A stretch of 64,000 nucleotides of DNA from Pleurocapsa minor HA4230-MV1 (GTDB taxonomy: Bacteria > Cyanobacteriota > Cyanobacteriia > Cyanobacteriales > Xenococcaceae), in the NCBI GenBank assembly GCA_019359095.1, contig JAHHHZ010000017.1, positions 1-64,000 on the forward strand, given 5' to 3'. The notes below the pieces were generated by a model that was given only the letters and a program-made list of their open reading frames with translations, made no database searches and was not told the origin of the DNA. Every line of letters starts with the position of its first letter. The first letter of the stretch is position 1. This document shows positions 29,001-37,009 of the stretch, one piece after another. Both the position numbers and the translations under genes were made by a program.

Positions 29001-31333
29001 TAAGTATCAATTGGGGTGCGTGGGCAGATAGTGGCATGGCGGTTGAGCAAGGCTTTAAGGTTAAAGGCTTAAATCTGATTGAGCCTGAGGCTGGATTAGT
29101 GGCATTAAAACAGTTGCTTACAAGTAACGCAACTCAGGTAGGAGTGATCGATGCTGACTGGCAGGAATTAAGCCAGAAGTTTACTTATCTCCAGCAGTCT
29201 AATTATTTTTCCCAGCTAGTGACTCCAACAAATAGCTTAAATAAGCAGATTTTTCAAGAGTTACTGGCAACTCCCATTACCCAACGCCCCGCATATCTAA
29301 CTCAATATCTGCAAACGGCGATCGCCGAAATTCTCCAGCTTGAACCCGCTAAATTATCTGTTAAGGATAGTTTATTGGATCTGGGTATGGATTCTCTAAT
29401 GGTGATGGAAGCAATCAACCAGCTCAAAACTGATTTACAGTTGATTCTCTATCCACGAGAATTCTATGAACGTCCCCAAATTGAGCATCTAGCAGAATAT
29501 CTCGCCAAAGAATTTGCCCAAGCCCATGAAGTAGTTACAAACAGTAATCCAGTATCTCAGCCCAAACGCAATCTCGCCACGGAAAAACTCGCTCCCGTAG
29601 CTTTTATTCTTTCTAGTCCTCGCTCAGGGTCAACTTTACTCAGAGTTATGCTGGCAGGTCATCCCAGCCTCTGTTCTCCGCCAGAACTGCACCTGCTACC
29701 TTTTGACACTATGGTCGAGCGATCGCAAGAATTAGGCGTATCCCAGCTAGGAGAAGGATTAAAACGGGCTTTAATGGCGTTGAAGGGAATTGATGCCATC
29801 CAAAGTCAGCAGTTAGTAGACGAGTTGTTGGCAGAAAATGCCACCGTTAAAGAAGTCTATGCTCAACTACAGCAACTAGCGGGCGATCGCCTGTTAGTCG
29901 ATAAATCTCCAACCTACGCCAGCAACCGTGAAACGTTAGACAAGGCAGAAGCGATCTTTGATGGTGCTAAATACATTCATTTGGTACGTCATCCCTATTC
30001 CGTAATTGAATCTTTTACCAGAATGCGGATGGATAAACTAGTGGGTTCTGGTGATGGAGATCCCGCTCAATTAGCCGAATTAATCTGGCGTGACAGTAAT
30101 CAGAATATTCTCCACTTAGCTGAAGAGATTGACCCCAAACGCTATCATTTGGTTTATTACGAAGAATTGGTCAGTAACCCCCAATCAGTACTACAAGGCA
30201 TTTGTGAATTCCTCGAAGTTCCTTTTGATGCTGCTGTTTTAACCCCTTATCAGGGCGATCGCCAGACCGATGGCGTGAGCGATACTGCTATGTCTTTAGG
30301 GGATCCTAACTTCCTCAAGCATCAAACCATTGATGCCCAGCTAGCAGAAGCTTGGAAAGAAATTAAGCTACCGAAAACTTTAGGTAAGTATACTCAGCAA
30401 CTAGCCCAGCAGTTTAAATACGAACTGCCTCAAGAAGCCAACACCGATGTCGTCGATCTCCTGATGGAAGAAACCTTAATTACCATTAGAGGTTTAAAAA
30501 TCTGTTTATGCACCTGGGGGCCAGAAGAAGGGCCATTAGTCCTCTGCTTACACGGTATTTTAGAACAGGGTGCAGCCTGGTCAGAAGTGGCGATTCGCCT
30601 AGCTCAAAAAGGTTATCGGGTAATTGCCCCAGACTTACGAGGACACGGTAGAAGCGATCGCGTCGGTAAAGGTGGTTCTTATAACCTAATCGATTTTTTG
30701 GGAGATATTGATGCTATTGTCGAGATTTTAGCAGGAAAAGCCTTTATTTTAGTTGGTCATTCTCTCGGTTCAGTCTTAGGCGCTATATTTGCCACAATTC
30801 GTCCCCAAACAATTAAAAATATTGTCTTAGTGGAAACTATTTTACCCACCTCCGAAGACAACGACGATCCGACAACTACTCTCACTAATCAACTAGATTC
30901 GATGGCATCACCTCCAGAACATCCCGTCTTCCCCGATATTCAAACTGCTGCCAAACGTCTACGTAAAGCAACCCCCGCGATTTCTCCTGCTCTGGCAATG
31001 CTCCTGGCCGAAAGAATTACCGAACCCTGTGAAGGTGGGGTAAGATGGCGCTGGGAACCTCTATTGCGTACTAGAACAGGGATTAGCTTAAACGGCATCG
31101 GGCGATCGCGCTATTTAAAACTGTTGCAAAAAATTAAAGTGCCAATTACTTTGGTTTACGGCGACAAAAGCAACTTCAATCGACTTGAAGATTTAACTAA
31201 ACAACAGGAAGCAATGCCCAATGCTGTCAAGGTTGTCGTTTCTGGGGGACATAATCTACCTTTAGAAGCACCTTCCGCGTTGGCTAAAATTATTAGTAGT
31301 GCAGTAGCCTTGACTAATAAACTAATTCCCTAA
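23069..31333 (+). CDS. ols: Olefin synthase (Ols) type I polyketide synthase, terminal 1-alkene formation
   Basis: 2754 residues from a TTG at 23069 that has AGAGAGGA just upstream; TTG 23012 and GTG 23045 are weaker alternatives. Domains: FAAL (~10-580, YTSGSTGKPKGVMVSH), ACP1 (Ser639 in GLNSVEA), KS (~695-1115, Cys849 in DTACSSS), AT (~1200-1500, Ser1300 in GHSVGE), KR (~1790-1990, TGGLGSLG), ACP2 (Ser2109 in GMDSL), sulfotransferase (~2180-2460, SSPRSGSTLLR), thioesterase (~2480-2754, Ser2565 in GHSLGS). This is the order of Synechococcus PCC 7002 Ols. A fatty acid is activated, extended by one malonyl unit, reduced and sulfated at the beta-hydroxyl; hydrolysis, decarboxylation and sulfate loss then yield a terminal alkene. 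All catalytic residues I checked are present. Confidence 0.96.
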   Translation: MSKQTTLIDRLREQASTQPHKRAFTFLADGETEIDSLTYQQLNEKAKAIAFVLQNHHAQGQRALLLFQPGLDFITAFLGCLYAGVVAVPVYPPRANRSLERLLAIVTDAEATFALTTKLIQEQVASKFVNHNATENIKFVATDTLKLDLATGWQEPEITADSLAFLQYTSGSTGKPKGVMVSHGNLMANSATINRGFQNEREHKIVSWLPPYHDMGLIGCIVQPIYVGLSMYLMAPVTFLQRPYRWLQAISRYGGVTNGAPNFAYDLCVDCVTPEQKANLDLSCWQLAFSGAEPVRAETIARFSEYFSDCGFRREAFYPCYGMAESTLMITGGDKDREPIIKSFDNRTLEQNLAVVSNNPANSTILVSSGRNLPGQKLAIANPDTLNQCRDGEIGEIWAKSASVAQGYWNRPELTLHSFNGVLADTQEGGWLRTGDLGFLEHGELFVTGRLKDLIIIRGRNYYPQDLELTVDHAHEAIRAGNVAAFAVDVAGVEKLVITSEIKRTFLRKLNIDEVTKAIRSAIAQKHELQVHAIVLLKTGSIPKTSSGKIQRHACQAGYLDGSLNSVGEFASNQKQLGASNTLSVQDLKQPSEGLLVQLGSKRKIQIQNWLRENIAQRLGIPSSEINIHEPFASSGLNSVEAIGLSADLEDWLEVKLSPTIIYDYPNIVELAAYLADDPSGGTAVAPQKMSQNESDLAIIGIGCRFPGANNPEEFWQLLRDGKDAISNSGDRWAGSGWGGFIDNVDRFDPQFFGITPREAQSIDPQQRLLLEVSWSALEDAAIANSELAGSNTGVFIGISSSDYSQLRFHYGTDVDAYLGTGNAHSIAANRLSYLFDLKGPSLAVDTACSSSLVALHLASQSLKRGECDRAIAGGVNLMLSPELSQTFAMAGMMAEDGRCKTFDAEADGYVRGEGCGVVILKRLADARRDGDRILAVVKGSAINQDGRSNGLTAPNGLSQQAVMRQALANANLSPAEVSYIESHGTGTSLGDPIEVNSLKAVLGVREESCYLGSLKTNIGHLEAAAGIAGLIKAVLCLQQGAIPPNLHFHKLNPLIDLADSKIEIPQQLQPWKSEVKYAGVSSFGFGGTNAHVVLGVGEHGEHGENDSLQQRSLHLLTLSAKTEPALQDLVVSYQNYLERNSELNLADLCYTASAGRTHFNHRLAIAVKNKAQLTEQLANFTTGRASKGIAVGNINHNNQVAFLFTGQGSQYLNMGYELYQTQPVFKAAINRCAEILSSYLDHSLLEVLFSEQPSSFSPHPSSWLNETIYTQPAIFALEYALAQMWLDWGIKPTALIGHSVGEYVAATIAGVFSLADALKLVAMRGKLMQNLSQQGDMFAVLTDEATVASIIAPFTAKIAIAAINTDQSIVISGEQAVVAEVVGKFDALGIKSKQLKVSHAFHSPLMKPILQAFREIAESVTYYPPQAELISNVTGELATVDIATPDYWVNHVVAPVRFAEGMKTLQQKCNIFLEIGSKPTLIGLGRSSIAVDATSVWLPSLRPKKQDWQQVLQSLSSLYVRGIDINWQNVARGLNRQKVALPTYPFQRQSYWLTKAVNSNSKLEVYLPTQRLKTPEFYQIQWQEYAGELSAELITDNKIWLVFTGGHNLGEKLKVKLERQQQDCLIISDRDLNPDHLTQIFNQHQIGKIIYLAGLNQPTETIAEITNYQQQHCTNVLNLLQTLTANSVAAPIWLMTKGCQAVDSLDRAIDSTGIAASCLWGLASAIAIEHPEFWGGIVDLDLKPSNDRVDNLLDNLLQIISQTNQEDRIAVRQDRLYVPRLQATADLDSSESLVLSTGSYLITGGLGSLGLKAAQLLADRGAKNLILLGRSQPSEQAQQAIANLAEQGVTVKVINVDITDYDALEQIFRANNLISRKGEPTFAPTSSIKGVIHAAGVIDDGLLQNQTWASFQQVIAPKITGAWNLHQATQDLELDFFVLFSSVAALIGSPGQSNYTVANAGLDAIARYRHSQGLPALSINWGAWADSGMAVEQGFKVKGLNLIEPEAGLVALKQLLTSNATQVGVIDADWQELSQKFTYLQQSNYFSQLVTPTNSLNKQIFQELLATPITQRPAYLTQYLQTAIAEILQLEPAKLSVKDSLLDLGMDSLMVMEAINQLKTDLQLILYPREFYERPQIEHLAEYLAKEFAQAHEVVTNSNPVSQPKRNLATEKLAPVAFILSSPRSGSTLLRVMLAGHPSLCSPPELHLLPFDTMVERSQELGVSQLGEGLKRALMALKGIDAIQSQQLVDELLAENATVKEVYAQLQQLAGDRLLVDKSPTYASNRETLDKAEAIFDGAKYIHLVRHPYSVIESFTRMRMDKLVGSGDGDPAQLAELIWRDSNQNILHLAEEIDPKRYHLVYYEELVSNPQSVLQGICEFLEVPFDAAVLTPYQGDRQTDGVSDTAMSLGDPNFLKHQTIDAQLAEAWKEIKLPKTLGKYTQQLAQQFKYELPQEANTDVVDLLMEETLITIRGLKICLCTWGPEEGPLVLCLHGILEQGAAWSEVAIRLAQKGYRVIAPDLRGHGRSDRVGKGGSYNLIDFLGDIDAIVEILAGKAFILVGHSLGSVLGAIFATIRPQTIKNIVLVETILPTSEDNDDPTTTLTNQLDSMASPPEHPVFPDIQTAAKRLRKATPAISPALAMLLAERITEPCEGGVRWRWEPLLRTRTGISLNGIGRSRYLKLLQKIKVPITLVYGDKSNFNRLEDLTKQQEAMPNAVKVVVSGGHNLPLEAPSALAKIISSAVALTNKLIP

Positions 31334-31373
31334 CTGACGTTACCCACAGAAGAGTTAGTAATTACTATTATGT

Positions 31374-31497
31374 GGGGAGATGGAGAAATAGGGAGATGGG
31401 GAGATAGGGAGATAGGGAGATAATTATTGCCCCAAGTCCCCGACGCGAAGCTAGTCCTTTAGGGCAAGTCCCCAAGTCCCCAAGTCCTCAAGTCCCT
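31374..31497. repeat. Heptamer arrays (GGGAGAT)n and (AAGTCCC)n around a dispersed repeat
   Basis: Two STRR-like arrays: about six copies of GGGAGAT/GGGGAGAT (31374-31422) and about five of AAGTCCC/AAGTCCCC (31436-31497). The second is split by a CGCGAAGCTAGTCC-TTTAGGGC copy of the dispersed repeat at 31442-31466. They lie between the convergent ends of ols and the EamA gene. Confidence 0.8.
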
Positions 31498-31506
31498 ACG
31501 TAAAAA

Positions 31507-32403
31507 CTAACGAATAAACATCAGAGCAATTCCAGCTAGAGAAACTACGACACCTAGTATTGCTCTCAAACTTATTTTTTCTCCCTGCAATGCTACTATC
31601 GGTAAGATAAATAGAGGACTGGTAGCCAAGAAGGTTTGCGCAATTCCCGTGGGGGCAAACTTGAGAGATATTTGTTGTAACCAAATCCCCAGATAAGTAC
31701 TGCCGAAAGCAGCGATCGCAATTATTTCTAAACTACGTCTAGATAGTTGCCATTGCATCGTAGTTTGCTTGGTAACAGGGAAAAACAGTAAGCCGATGAC
31801 AATCACCGTCCCACCAATTAAACGAATTAAAGTACTTTCGAGCGGACTAACAGTCGATTGGATTAAAGCGTACCTAGAGATAACTGCGCCTAAAGCTTGG
31901 GCGATCGCTGCTAAAATCCCCCACATAATGCCCTGGGGTGAGACACTACTCTGATCTACAGGGTTACGTTCACTGATTACCCAGGCTATTCCTAGAATAG
32001 TCAAAAAAATTCCGCACCAAGAACTATAGGCTAGCTGTTCGCCGATAAAAATTAATGCTAGCAATGCACCCATTGGGGGAGAGGAAGTTTCTAATAATAA
32101 GGTGCGTCTTGCGCCCAAACTATTTAAAGCTGAAAAGTAGGCGGTGTCTCCCAAACCAATACCGATCATACCGCTAATAGTTAGTAGAACGACAGTAGAA
32201 GTAGATAGGTTAATCAAAGCTGTACCCTGGATTAGTAGGGTGATAGCGACCAAAGCGATCGCAATTATGCCCTTATAGAGATTTAGCTGTAGGGGCGGAA
32301 TTTTTAACCCCAGGCGACTATAAATAACCGAAGATATCGCCCAAAGTAATGCTGCACTTAAAGCAGCACTCTCACCAATAAGTTTGTTAAGTTCAACAGG
32401 CAC
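31507..32403 (-). CDS. EamA/DMT family membrane transporter
   Basis: 298 residues, about ten transmembrane helices in two EamA repeats (~1-145 and ~150-298). Signature-type segments are LSAALLWAISSVIYSRLG at the start, RRTLLLETSSPPMGALLALI, and QALGAVISRYALI opening repeat two. The family exports amino acids, nucleosides or other small metabolites; the substrate cannot be read from the sequence. Convergent with ols; a functional link to alkene synthesis is not evident. Confidence 0.85.
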   Translation of the reverse strand: MPVELNKLIGESAALSAALLWAISSVIYSRLGLKIPPLQLNLYKGIIAIALVAITLLIQGTALINLSTSTVVLLTISGMIGIGLGDTAYFSALNSLGARRTLLLETSSPPMGALLALIFIGEQLAYSSWCGIFLTILGIAWVISERNPVDQSSVSPQGIMWGILAAIAQALGAVISRYALIQSTVSPLESTLIRLIGGTVIVIGLLFFPVTKQTTMQWQLSRRSLEIIAIAAFGSTYLGIWLQQISLKFAPTGIAQTFLATSPLFILPIVALQGEKISLRAILGVVVSLAGIALMFIR

Positions 32404-32436
32404 TTAGATTAATCAATAAAAGGTTCAATACAATTT

Positions 32437-32823
32437 TCATTTAAGTAGCTTGACTTCATATTGGGGAAATATTGAATCAGTAGTAATGATCGTCAAATCA
32501 TGATTAATTGCCTGGGAAATGAGCATTCGATCGAATGGATCTCGATGGTGATTGGGTAAATTTTTGGTATTTAACACACTAAAAATATCCAGATCGAGGA
32601 TCGTATATCCATCTTTGATACAAGACTCAACAATTAAATCATCTAATGATTTGGGTAATTCAAGTTTTCCTTTCGAGATCTTGATTGCCATTTCCCAAGC
32701 GGAAACAACAGATAAGTACATTGTGTTGCTTGAATCTAAAATTACCTCTTTTTGTCTTTCGCTTAATTCTTCGTCATTAGTCAGTAAAAAAATCCAAGCA
32801 CAAGTATCCAGTAAACATTTCAT
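32437..32823 (-). CDS. VapC-like PIN domain toxin
   Basis: 128 residues, PIN fold. Acidic metal ligands are visible: Asp6 in CLLDTCAWIF, Glu in VSAWEMAIKISKGKLELP, Asp in HHRDPFDRMLISQAI and the final TDSIF. Such toxins cleave tRNA or rRNA. The preceding gene on the same strand ends about 6 bp before its start and encodes a Phd/YefM-type antitoxin. Both members look intact. Confidence 0.9.
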   Translation of the reverse strand: MKCLLDTCAWIFLLTNDEELSERQKEVILDSSNTMYLSVVSAWEMAIKISKGKLELPKSLDDLIVESCIKDGYTILDLDIFSVLNTKNLPNHHRDPFDRMLISQAINHDLTIITTDSIFPQYEVKLLK

Positions 32824-32829
32824 TCTTGA

Positions 32830-33069
32830 CTAAACACCAAAGAGATTATTGATGTCTTCATCTTCTTCATTAAAATCATCGCTAATTTTAATTTGACCAG
32901 CATATCTACCCAAAGGACTATTATGAGTCGAATTATCTTCAGCAATATATTTACTGAGTATGGCTTTAGGCACTCCTCGATTAGCAATAATTATTTGCTC
33001 TCCAGACTCAATTCTTTCTAGCAACTTAGATAAGTTCGTTTTTGCTTCGTGAATATTAACTTGCTTCAT
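32830..33069 (-). CDS. Phd/YefM family antitoxin
   Basis: 79 residues. The N-terminal DNA-binding Phd/YefM fold is seen in VNIHEAKTNLSKLLERIESG, followed by IIIANRGVPKAIL. The acidic C terminus (ISDDFNEEDEDINNLFG) would wrap around the PIN toxin encoded just downstream. It is expected to repress its own operon. Confidence 0.9.
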   Translation of the reverse strand: MKQVNIHEAKTNLSKLLERIESGEQIIIANRGVPKAILSKYIAEDNSTHNSPLGRYAGQIKISDDFNEEDEDINNLFGV

Positions 33070-33192
33070 AACTTAGTTTATTAAACTTAGCTAATTATAG
33101 CTTTACCTGTCTGGCTTATTTCATATTTAAACTAATACTTAAATAAAATTAAAATAGTAGAGTGTACTTACGTTGCATGGCAAATAACATAA

Positions 33193-33606
33193 ATGAGTAT
33201 TCAGATAGAGTCAGACTTAAAAGAAATCTTTGCTAAATTCGATCAAAAACTAGATAAGTTAGATAGCAAACTAGATAAACTGACTGAAAACGTTACAGAA
33301 TTAAAAGTAGGTCAAGCCAAGTTGGAAGGAAAAATTAACGCTATTGATGAAAAGTTATCTGGTCAAATTAAGTCAGTTGATGAAAGACTCTCAGGTCAAA
33401 TCAACGCTGTTGATGAAAAGTTATCTGGTCAGATCAAGTCAGTTGATGAAAGACTCTCGGGAAAAATAGATGCTTTAGGAGCGACGGTGAGTGGATTAGA
33501 CAAAAGAGTCAGTAACCAGGAGTTTACTAATCGTGGCGTATTAGTAGGACTAATTTTAGTAATTCTTGGTGGTGCAGCAAAATTTTTTGGTTTTATGAAT
33601 AATTAA
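33193..33606 (+). CDS. Coiled-coil repeat protein with C-terminal membrane anchor
   Basis: 137 residues. Residues ~10-100 form a long coiled coil with an 11-residue period: VDEKLSGQIKS / VDERLSGQINA recurs about five times, with earlier related LDKLDSKLDKL units. At DNA level a 66-bp unit is duplicated almost identically (33343-33475). A hydrophobic segment at ~114-131 (GVLVGLILVILGGAAKFFG) is a C-terminal transmembrane anchor, so the rod projects into the cytoplasm or periplasm. The family is widespread in cyanobacteria; the function is unknown. Copy number of the repeat probably varies. Confidence 0.7.
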   Translation: MSIQIESDLKEIFAKFDQKLDKLDSKLDKLTENVTELKVGQAKLEGKINAIDEKLSGQIKSVDERLSGQINAVDEKLSGQIKSVDERLSGKIDALGATVSGLDKRVSNQEFTNRGVLVGLILVILGGAAKFFGFMNN

Positions 33607-33702
33607 ATTAATAGCAAATGTTTACTAAGATAAGAACCTTCAAATATTCGATATAGTAAATGTCTGAGATAATTTTCCGAACTAGACTAGGAGATACATA
33701 TT

Positions 33703-36288
33703 GTGACCCTGATAAGTGATAGCCCTATTGATTCAACCATCGCCAAGCCTGCCAGATACTTAGGTAATGAACTTGGTGCAGTACATAAACCTTGGACAGA
33801 TGCCGAGGTGCGCTGGGTGCTGACTTATCCTGAAGTTTATGAAGTAGGAGCTTCAAACTTGGGTCATATTATTCTTTACAATATTATTAACGCGCAACCG
33901 CAACAATTATGCGATCGCACTTATCTCCCCGCACCAGATTTATCAGCCAAGTTAAGAGACACTAATACCCCCTTGTTTGCTTTAGAATCAAAGCGATCGC
34001 TTCAAGACTTTGATATTTTAGGTTTTAGTCTTAGTTATGAACTTGGGGCGACAAATATTTTAGAAATGCTCAGTTTGGCGCAGATTCCCCTTACTTGGCA
34101 AGAAAGAAATGCAGGGGATTATCCGTTAATTTTTGCGGGGGGACAAACCGCTACTTCTAACCCCGAACCTTATGCTGATTTCTTTGATTTTATTGCTTTG
34201 GGTGATGGGGAGGAATTATTGCCTGAGATCGGGTTGGTTATCAAAGAAGGTAAAGCAGCAGGATTGAGCAAGGAGGAGTTATTGCTCGATTTAGCCCAAG
34301 TTCCTGGAGTATATGTCCCCAGGTTCTATGAAATGGCAGAAGATGGCTCAGTACATCGGATTACAGATGATGTTCCCCAGCGAATCTTACGTCGGGTAGC
34401 AACTCCTATTCCCGCTTATTCCATTGGCTTAGTACCCTATATTGAAACCGTACACGATCGCCTGACGGTAGAAATTAGACGAGGCTGTACTCGTGGTTGT
34501 CGTTTCTGTCAGCCAGGTATGTTAACTCGCCCCGCGACGGATGTTGAACCAGAAAAAGTGGTAGATGCGATTGAAAAGGGAATGCGGGCAACAGGCTATA
34601 ATGAGTTCTCTTTACTTTCTTTGAGTTGTTCCGACTACTTAGCTTTACCAGCAGTAGGGATGGAGATCAAAAACCGCTTGCAAGCGGAAAATATATCTTT
34701 GTCTCTACCCAGTCAACGGGTAGATCGTTTTGATGACAATATTGCCGATATTATTGGGGGAATCCGCAAATCTGGACTGACTTTTGCCCCCGAAGCTGGT
34801 ACTCAGCGGATGCGGGATGTAGTGAACAAAGGATTGACCAACGAAGAGTTATTACGGGGGATTCAAACTGCCGTTACCCGTGGCTGGAATAGGGTCAAGC
34901 TATATTTTATGATTGGCTTACCTGGAGAAACTGATGTTGACGTGGTGGGGATTGTCGATACGGTGCGCTGGTTACGTCGTGAATGTAGTCAGATGAGTAA
35001 TAAACGTCTCAACTTTAATATCACTATTTCTAACTTTACTCCCAAACCTCACACTCCTTTTCAATGGCACTCAGTCTCAACCAGTGAGTTTAGACGGAAG
35101 CAAGAATTACTTAAAGAGGAATTTCGTCGAGTGCGAGGAATCAAAGTTAACTATACCGACGTGCGCATCTCAGCCATGGAAGATTTTGTCGGTAGAGGCG
35201 ATCGCCGTTTAGCCCCTGTCGTCAAACGGGCTTGGGAATTAGGTGCTGGTATGGATTCCTGGTGGGAAAACCTAGAACAAGCCTATGGTGCATGGTCAAA
35301 AGCGATCGCCGAAGCAGATTTAACCTGGAAATACCGTCAGGTGGAAGATGGGGAATGGAATATTTTCGATCATTCTGATAGTGCAACATCGATCAAAGAT
35401 GCCACTGGCGCACCTTTACCCTGGGATCATATCAATACAGGCATCGATAAACAGTGGCTGAAAGAAGATCTACAAAGAGCGTTAGATGCTGCTACTGTTC
35501 CTGACTGCGCCTTTGAGGGCTGTTCTCACTGTGGGGTATGTGGTACAGACTTTGGGCATAATATTGTTGTTCAACCCCCTGCTATTCCTGAGTTTGCAGG
35601 ACACTTTAAACCCAATCAGGATAAGGAACAAAAGATCAGAATGTGGTTTGGCAAAATTGACGAAATGAGTCTGATTAGCCATCTGGATTTAGTCCGCTTA
35701 TTCGATCGCGCTATCCGTCGTGCAGCTTTACCAATTTCCTTTACAGGAGGATATCATCCAGGGCCAAAAATTGCCATTGCTAATGCCTTATCCTTGGGTA
35801 TTACTAGTAACGGGGAGATAGTTGATTTTGAATTGACAGAAGACATGGATATTGAAGAATTCCGCACTAGACTGGCTGCTCAATTACCTGAGAATGTGCC
35901 GATCTACAAAGTAGAGGAAGTCGATATTAAGTCGCTTAACGCTAGTCGGATCATGGATCGCGCCGAATATTTAATTACGCTCCAGGTAGCAGAAGATCTA
36001 GTACCCCCTTGGCAAAACTGGCTCGATGAGATTAACAATGCTCAGTCAATCCTCTGGGAGAAATTTACTAAGTCGGGAAGTAAAAAACAAATAAACTTAC
36101 GCGATCGCCTGTTCTCTCTTACTTTAGAATCAGCTCAAGATGATCGAGCCGTAATTCGCTTTACTGGTAGCTGTCGCAATGATGGTACAAATTTATCACC
36201 AGATAATCTAGTTTATATGTTGGAACAGATCGCCAAGGTTGAGTTTCAGTTACTTCAAGTTCATCGCCAACAACTACTTTTAAATTAA
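33703..36288 (+). CDS. B12-binding-domain radical SAM protein fused to DUF2344 (TIGR03960 type)
   Basis: 861 residues, GTG start. The N-terminal ~200 residues are a B12-binding-like Rossmann domain (EVYEVGASNLGHIILYNIIN). The radical SAM core at ~240-500 has the 4Fe-4S motif CTRGCRFC in EIRRGCTRGCRFCQPGML. The C-terminal ~230 residues are DUF2344, with EQKIRMWFGKIDEMSLISHL and FTGGYHPGPKIAIANALSLG. A Cys-rich CAFEGCSHCGVCGTDFG linker precedes DUF2344 and may hold another metal site. The two-domain fusion is typical of cyanobacteria; the reaction is not established, though a role in RNA or protein modification is often assumed. Stand-alone here. Confidence 0.92.
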   Translation: MTLISDSPIDSTIAKPARYLGNELGAVHKPWTDAEVRWVLTYPEVYEVGASNLGHIILYNIINAQPQQLCDRTYLPAPDLSAKLRDTNTPLFALESKRSLQDFDILGFSLSYELGATNILEMLSLAQIPLTWQERNAGDYPLIFAGGQTATSNPEPYADFFDFIALGDGEELLPEIGLVIKEGKAAGLSKEELLLDLAQVPGVYVPRFYEMAEDGSVHRITDDVPQRILRRVATPIPAYSIGLVPYIETVHDRLTVEIRRGCTRGCRFCQPGMLTRPATDVEPEKVVDAIEKGMRATGYNEFSLLSLSCSDYLALPAVGMEIKNRLQAENISLSLPSQRVDRFDDNIADIIGGIRKSGLTFAPEAGTQRMRDVVNKGLTNEELLRGIQTAVTRGWNRVKLYFMIGLPGETDVDVVGIVDTVRWLRRECSQMSNKRLNFNITISNFTPKPHTPFQWHSVSTSEFRRKQELLKEEFRRVRGIKVNYTDVRISAMEDFVGRGDRRLAPVVKRAWELGAGMDSWWENLEQAYGAWSKAIAEADLTWKYRQVEDGEWNIFDHSDSATSIKDATGAPLPWDHINTGIDKQWLKEDLQRALDAATVPDCAFEGCSHCGVCGTDFGHNIVVQPPAIPEFAGHFKPNQDKEQKIRMWFGKIDEMSLISHLDLVRLFDRAIRRAALPISFTGGYHPGPKIAIANALSLGITSNGEIVDFELTEDMDIEEFRTRLAAQLPENVPIYKVEEVDIKSLNASRIMDRAEYLITLQVAEDLVPPWQNWLDEINNAQSILWEKFTKSGSKKQINLRDRLFSLTLESAQDDRAVIRFTGSCRNDGTNLSPDNLVYMLEQIAKVEFQLLQVHRQQLLLN

Positions 36289-36416
36289 AAGTCGACTATT
36301 TTGTAGTCTAAGTAACCATAATTTCAGTTTTTCAGCCTATAATACGTAAATCTAGAAACAGCTAGCTGATGTCAAGTGAGCTAGCTGCTAATCTACAATC
36401 GAACTAATTATCATTT

Positions 36417-36450
36417 AAACTATTAAGCCTGCAAGTTTAATAGTTTTTTT
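36417..36450 (+). terminator. AT-rich hairpin with T-run
   Basis: AAACTATTAA, a 9-nt loop, then TTTAATAGTTT running into seven Ts. It fits a factor-independent terminator for the radical SAM gene reading rightward. It overlaps the end of the small minus-strand membrane gene. Confidence 0.5.
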
Positions 36451-36550
36451 CATTGGCAAAATAAGCTATCGTTCCTAAACTTACTCCAATCACGTAACCA
36501 CTGATTAAAACTACAATCAAAGCGATCGCTGTAGGTGAAAAAGTCATCAT
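36437..36550 (-). CDS. 37-residue single-helix membrane protein
   Basis: From the ATG at 36550 (a second ATG follows directly) the frame encodes MMTFSPTAIALIVVLISGYV followed by IGVSLGTIAYFANEKNY and TAA. One transmembrane helix at ~8-31 and a short charged tail. AAAGAGG stands at good distance upstream. Size and shape recall the small subunits of photosynthetic or NDH complexes, but it does not match PsbX, PsbY, PetN, PetM, PsaM or Psb30 as I know them. It is otherwise isolated in a long non-coding stretch. Confidence 0.55.
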   Translation of the reverse strand: MMTFSPTAIALIVVLISGYVIGVSLGTIAYFANEKNY

Positions 36551-36890
36551 TAAACCTCTTTTTGTGTTTGCATTCATAACTTAACAGCAATGTCAATAAT
36601 CTTCAACAAATATTAATGATCCCGTCAAATTGTTACAAAAGTTAATTTAATCTTCAGGTTTGTCTGAAGTTAGGTTTGTTTATAAGACGGTGCTGATTTA
36701 AAGTATGAAACCGATAATAATACTGTTCGTAGCTATAAGCTATAAGCTTTTTTGATTTTTTACTGGATCAGACAAAATTAAAAATCAGACCCTGATTCAG
36801 CAACGCCATTGAGAAGATCATCCTATTCTGAAAGAGCTGCTAAATCTTCGAGGTATAGCAATAATAGACAATGTTAAGACGTTTTTTCCC

Positions 36891-37009
36891 TATTACCTAT
36901 TACCTATTACCTATTACCTATTACCTATTACCTATTACCTATTACCTATTACCTATTACCTATTACCTATTACCTATTACCTATTACCTATTACCTATTA
37001 CCTATTACC
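36891..37009. repeat. 17 perfect copies of the heptamer TATTACC
   Basis: 119 bp of exact TATTACC tandem repeats, followed by degenerate CTACTACC units and a GCGAAGCTTATCCTTCAAGAC copy of the dispersed repeat (37018-37042). Cyanobacterial STRR class. The copy number should be unstable. Confidence 0.97.

Noticed and set aside
36891-37009. CRISPR array
   Set aside because: The units are contiguous 7-mers with no spacers, and no cas genes are near.
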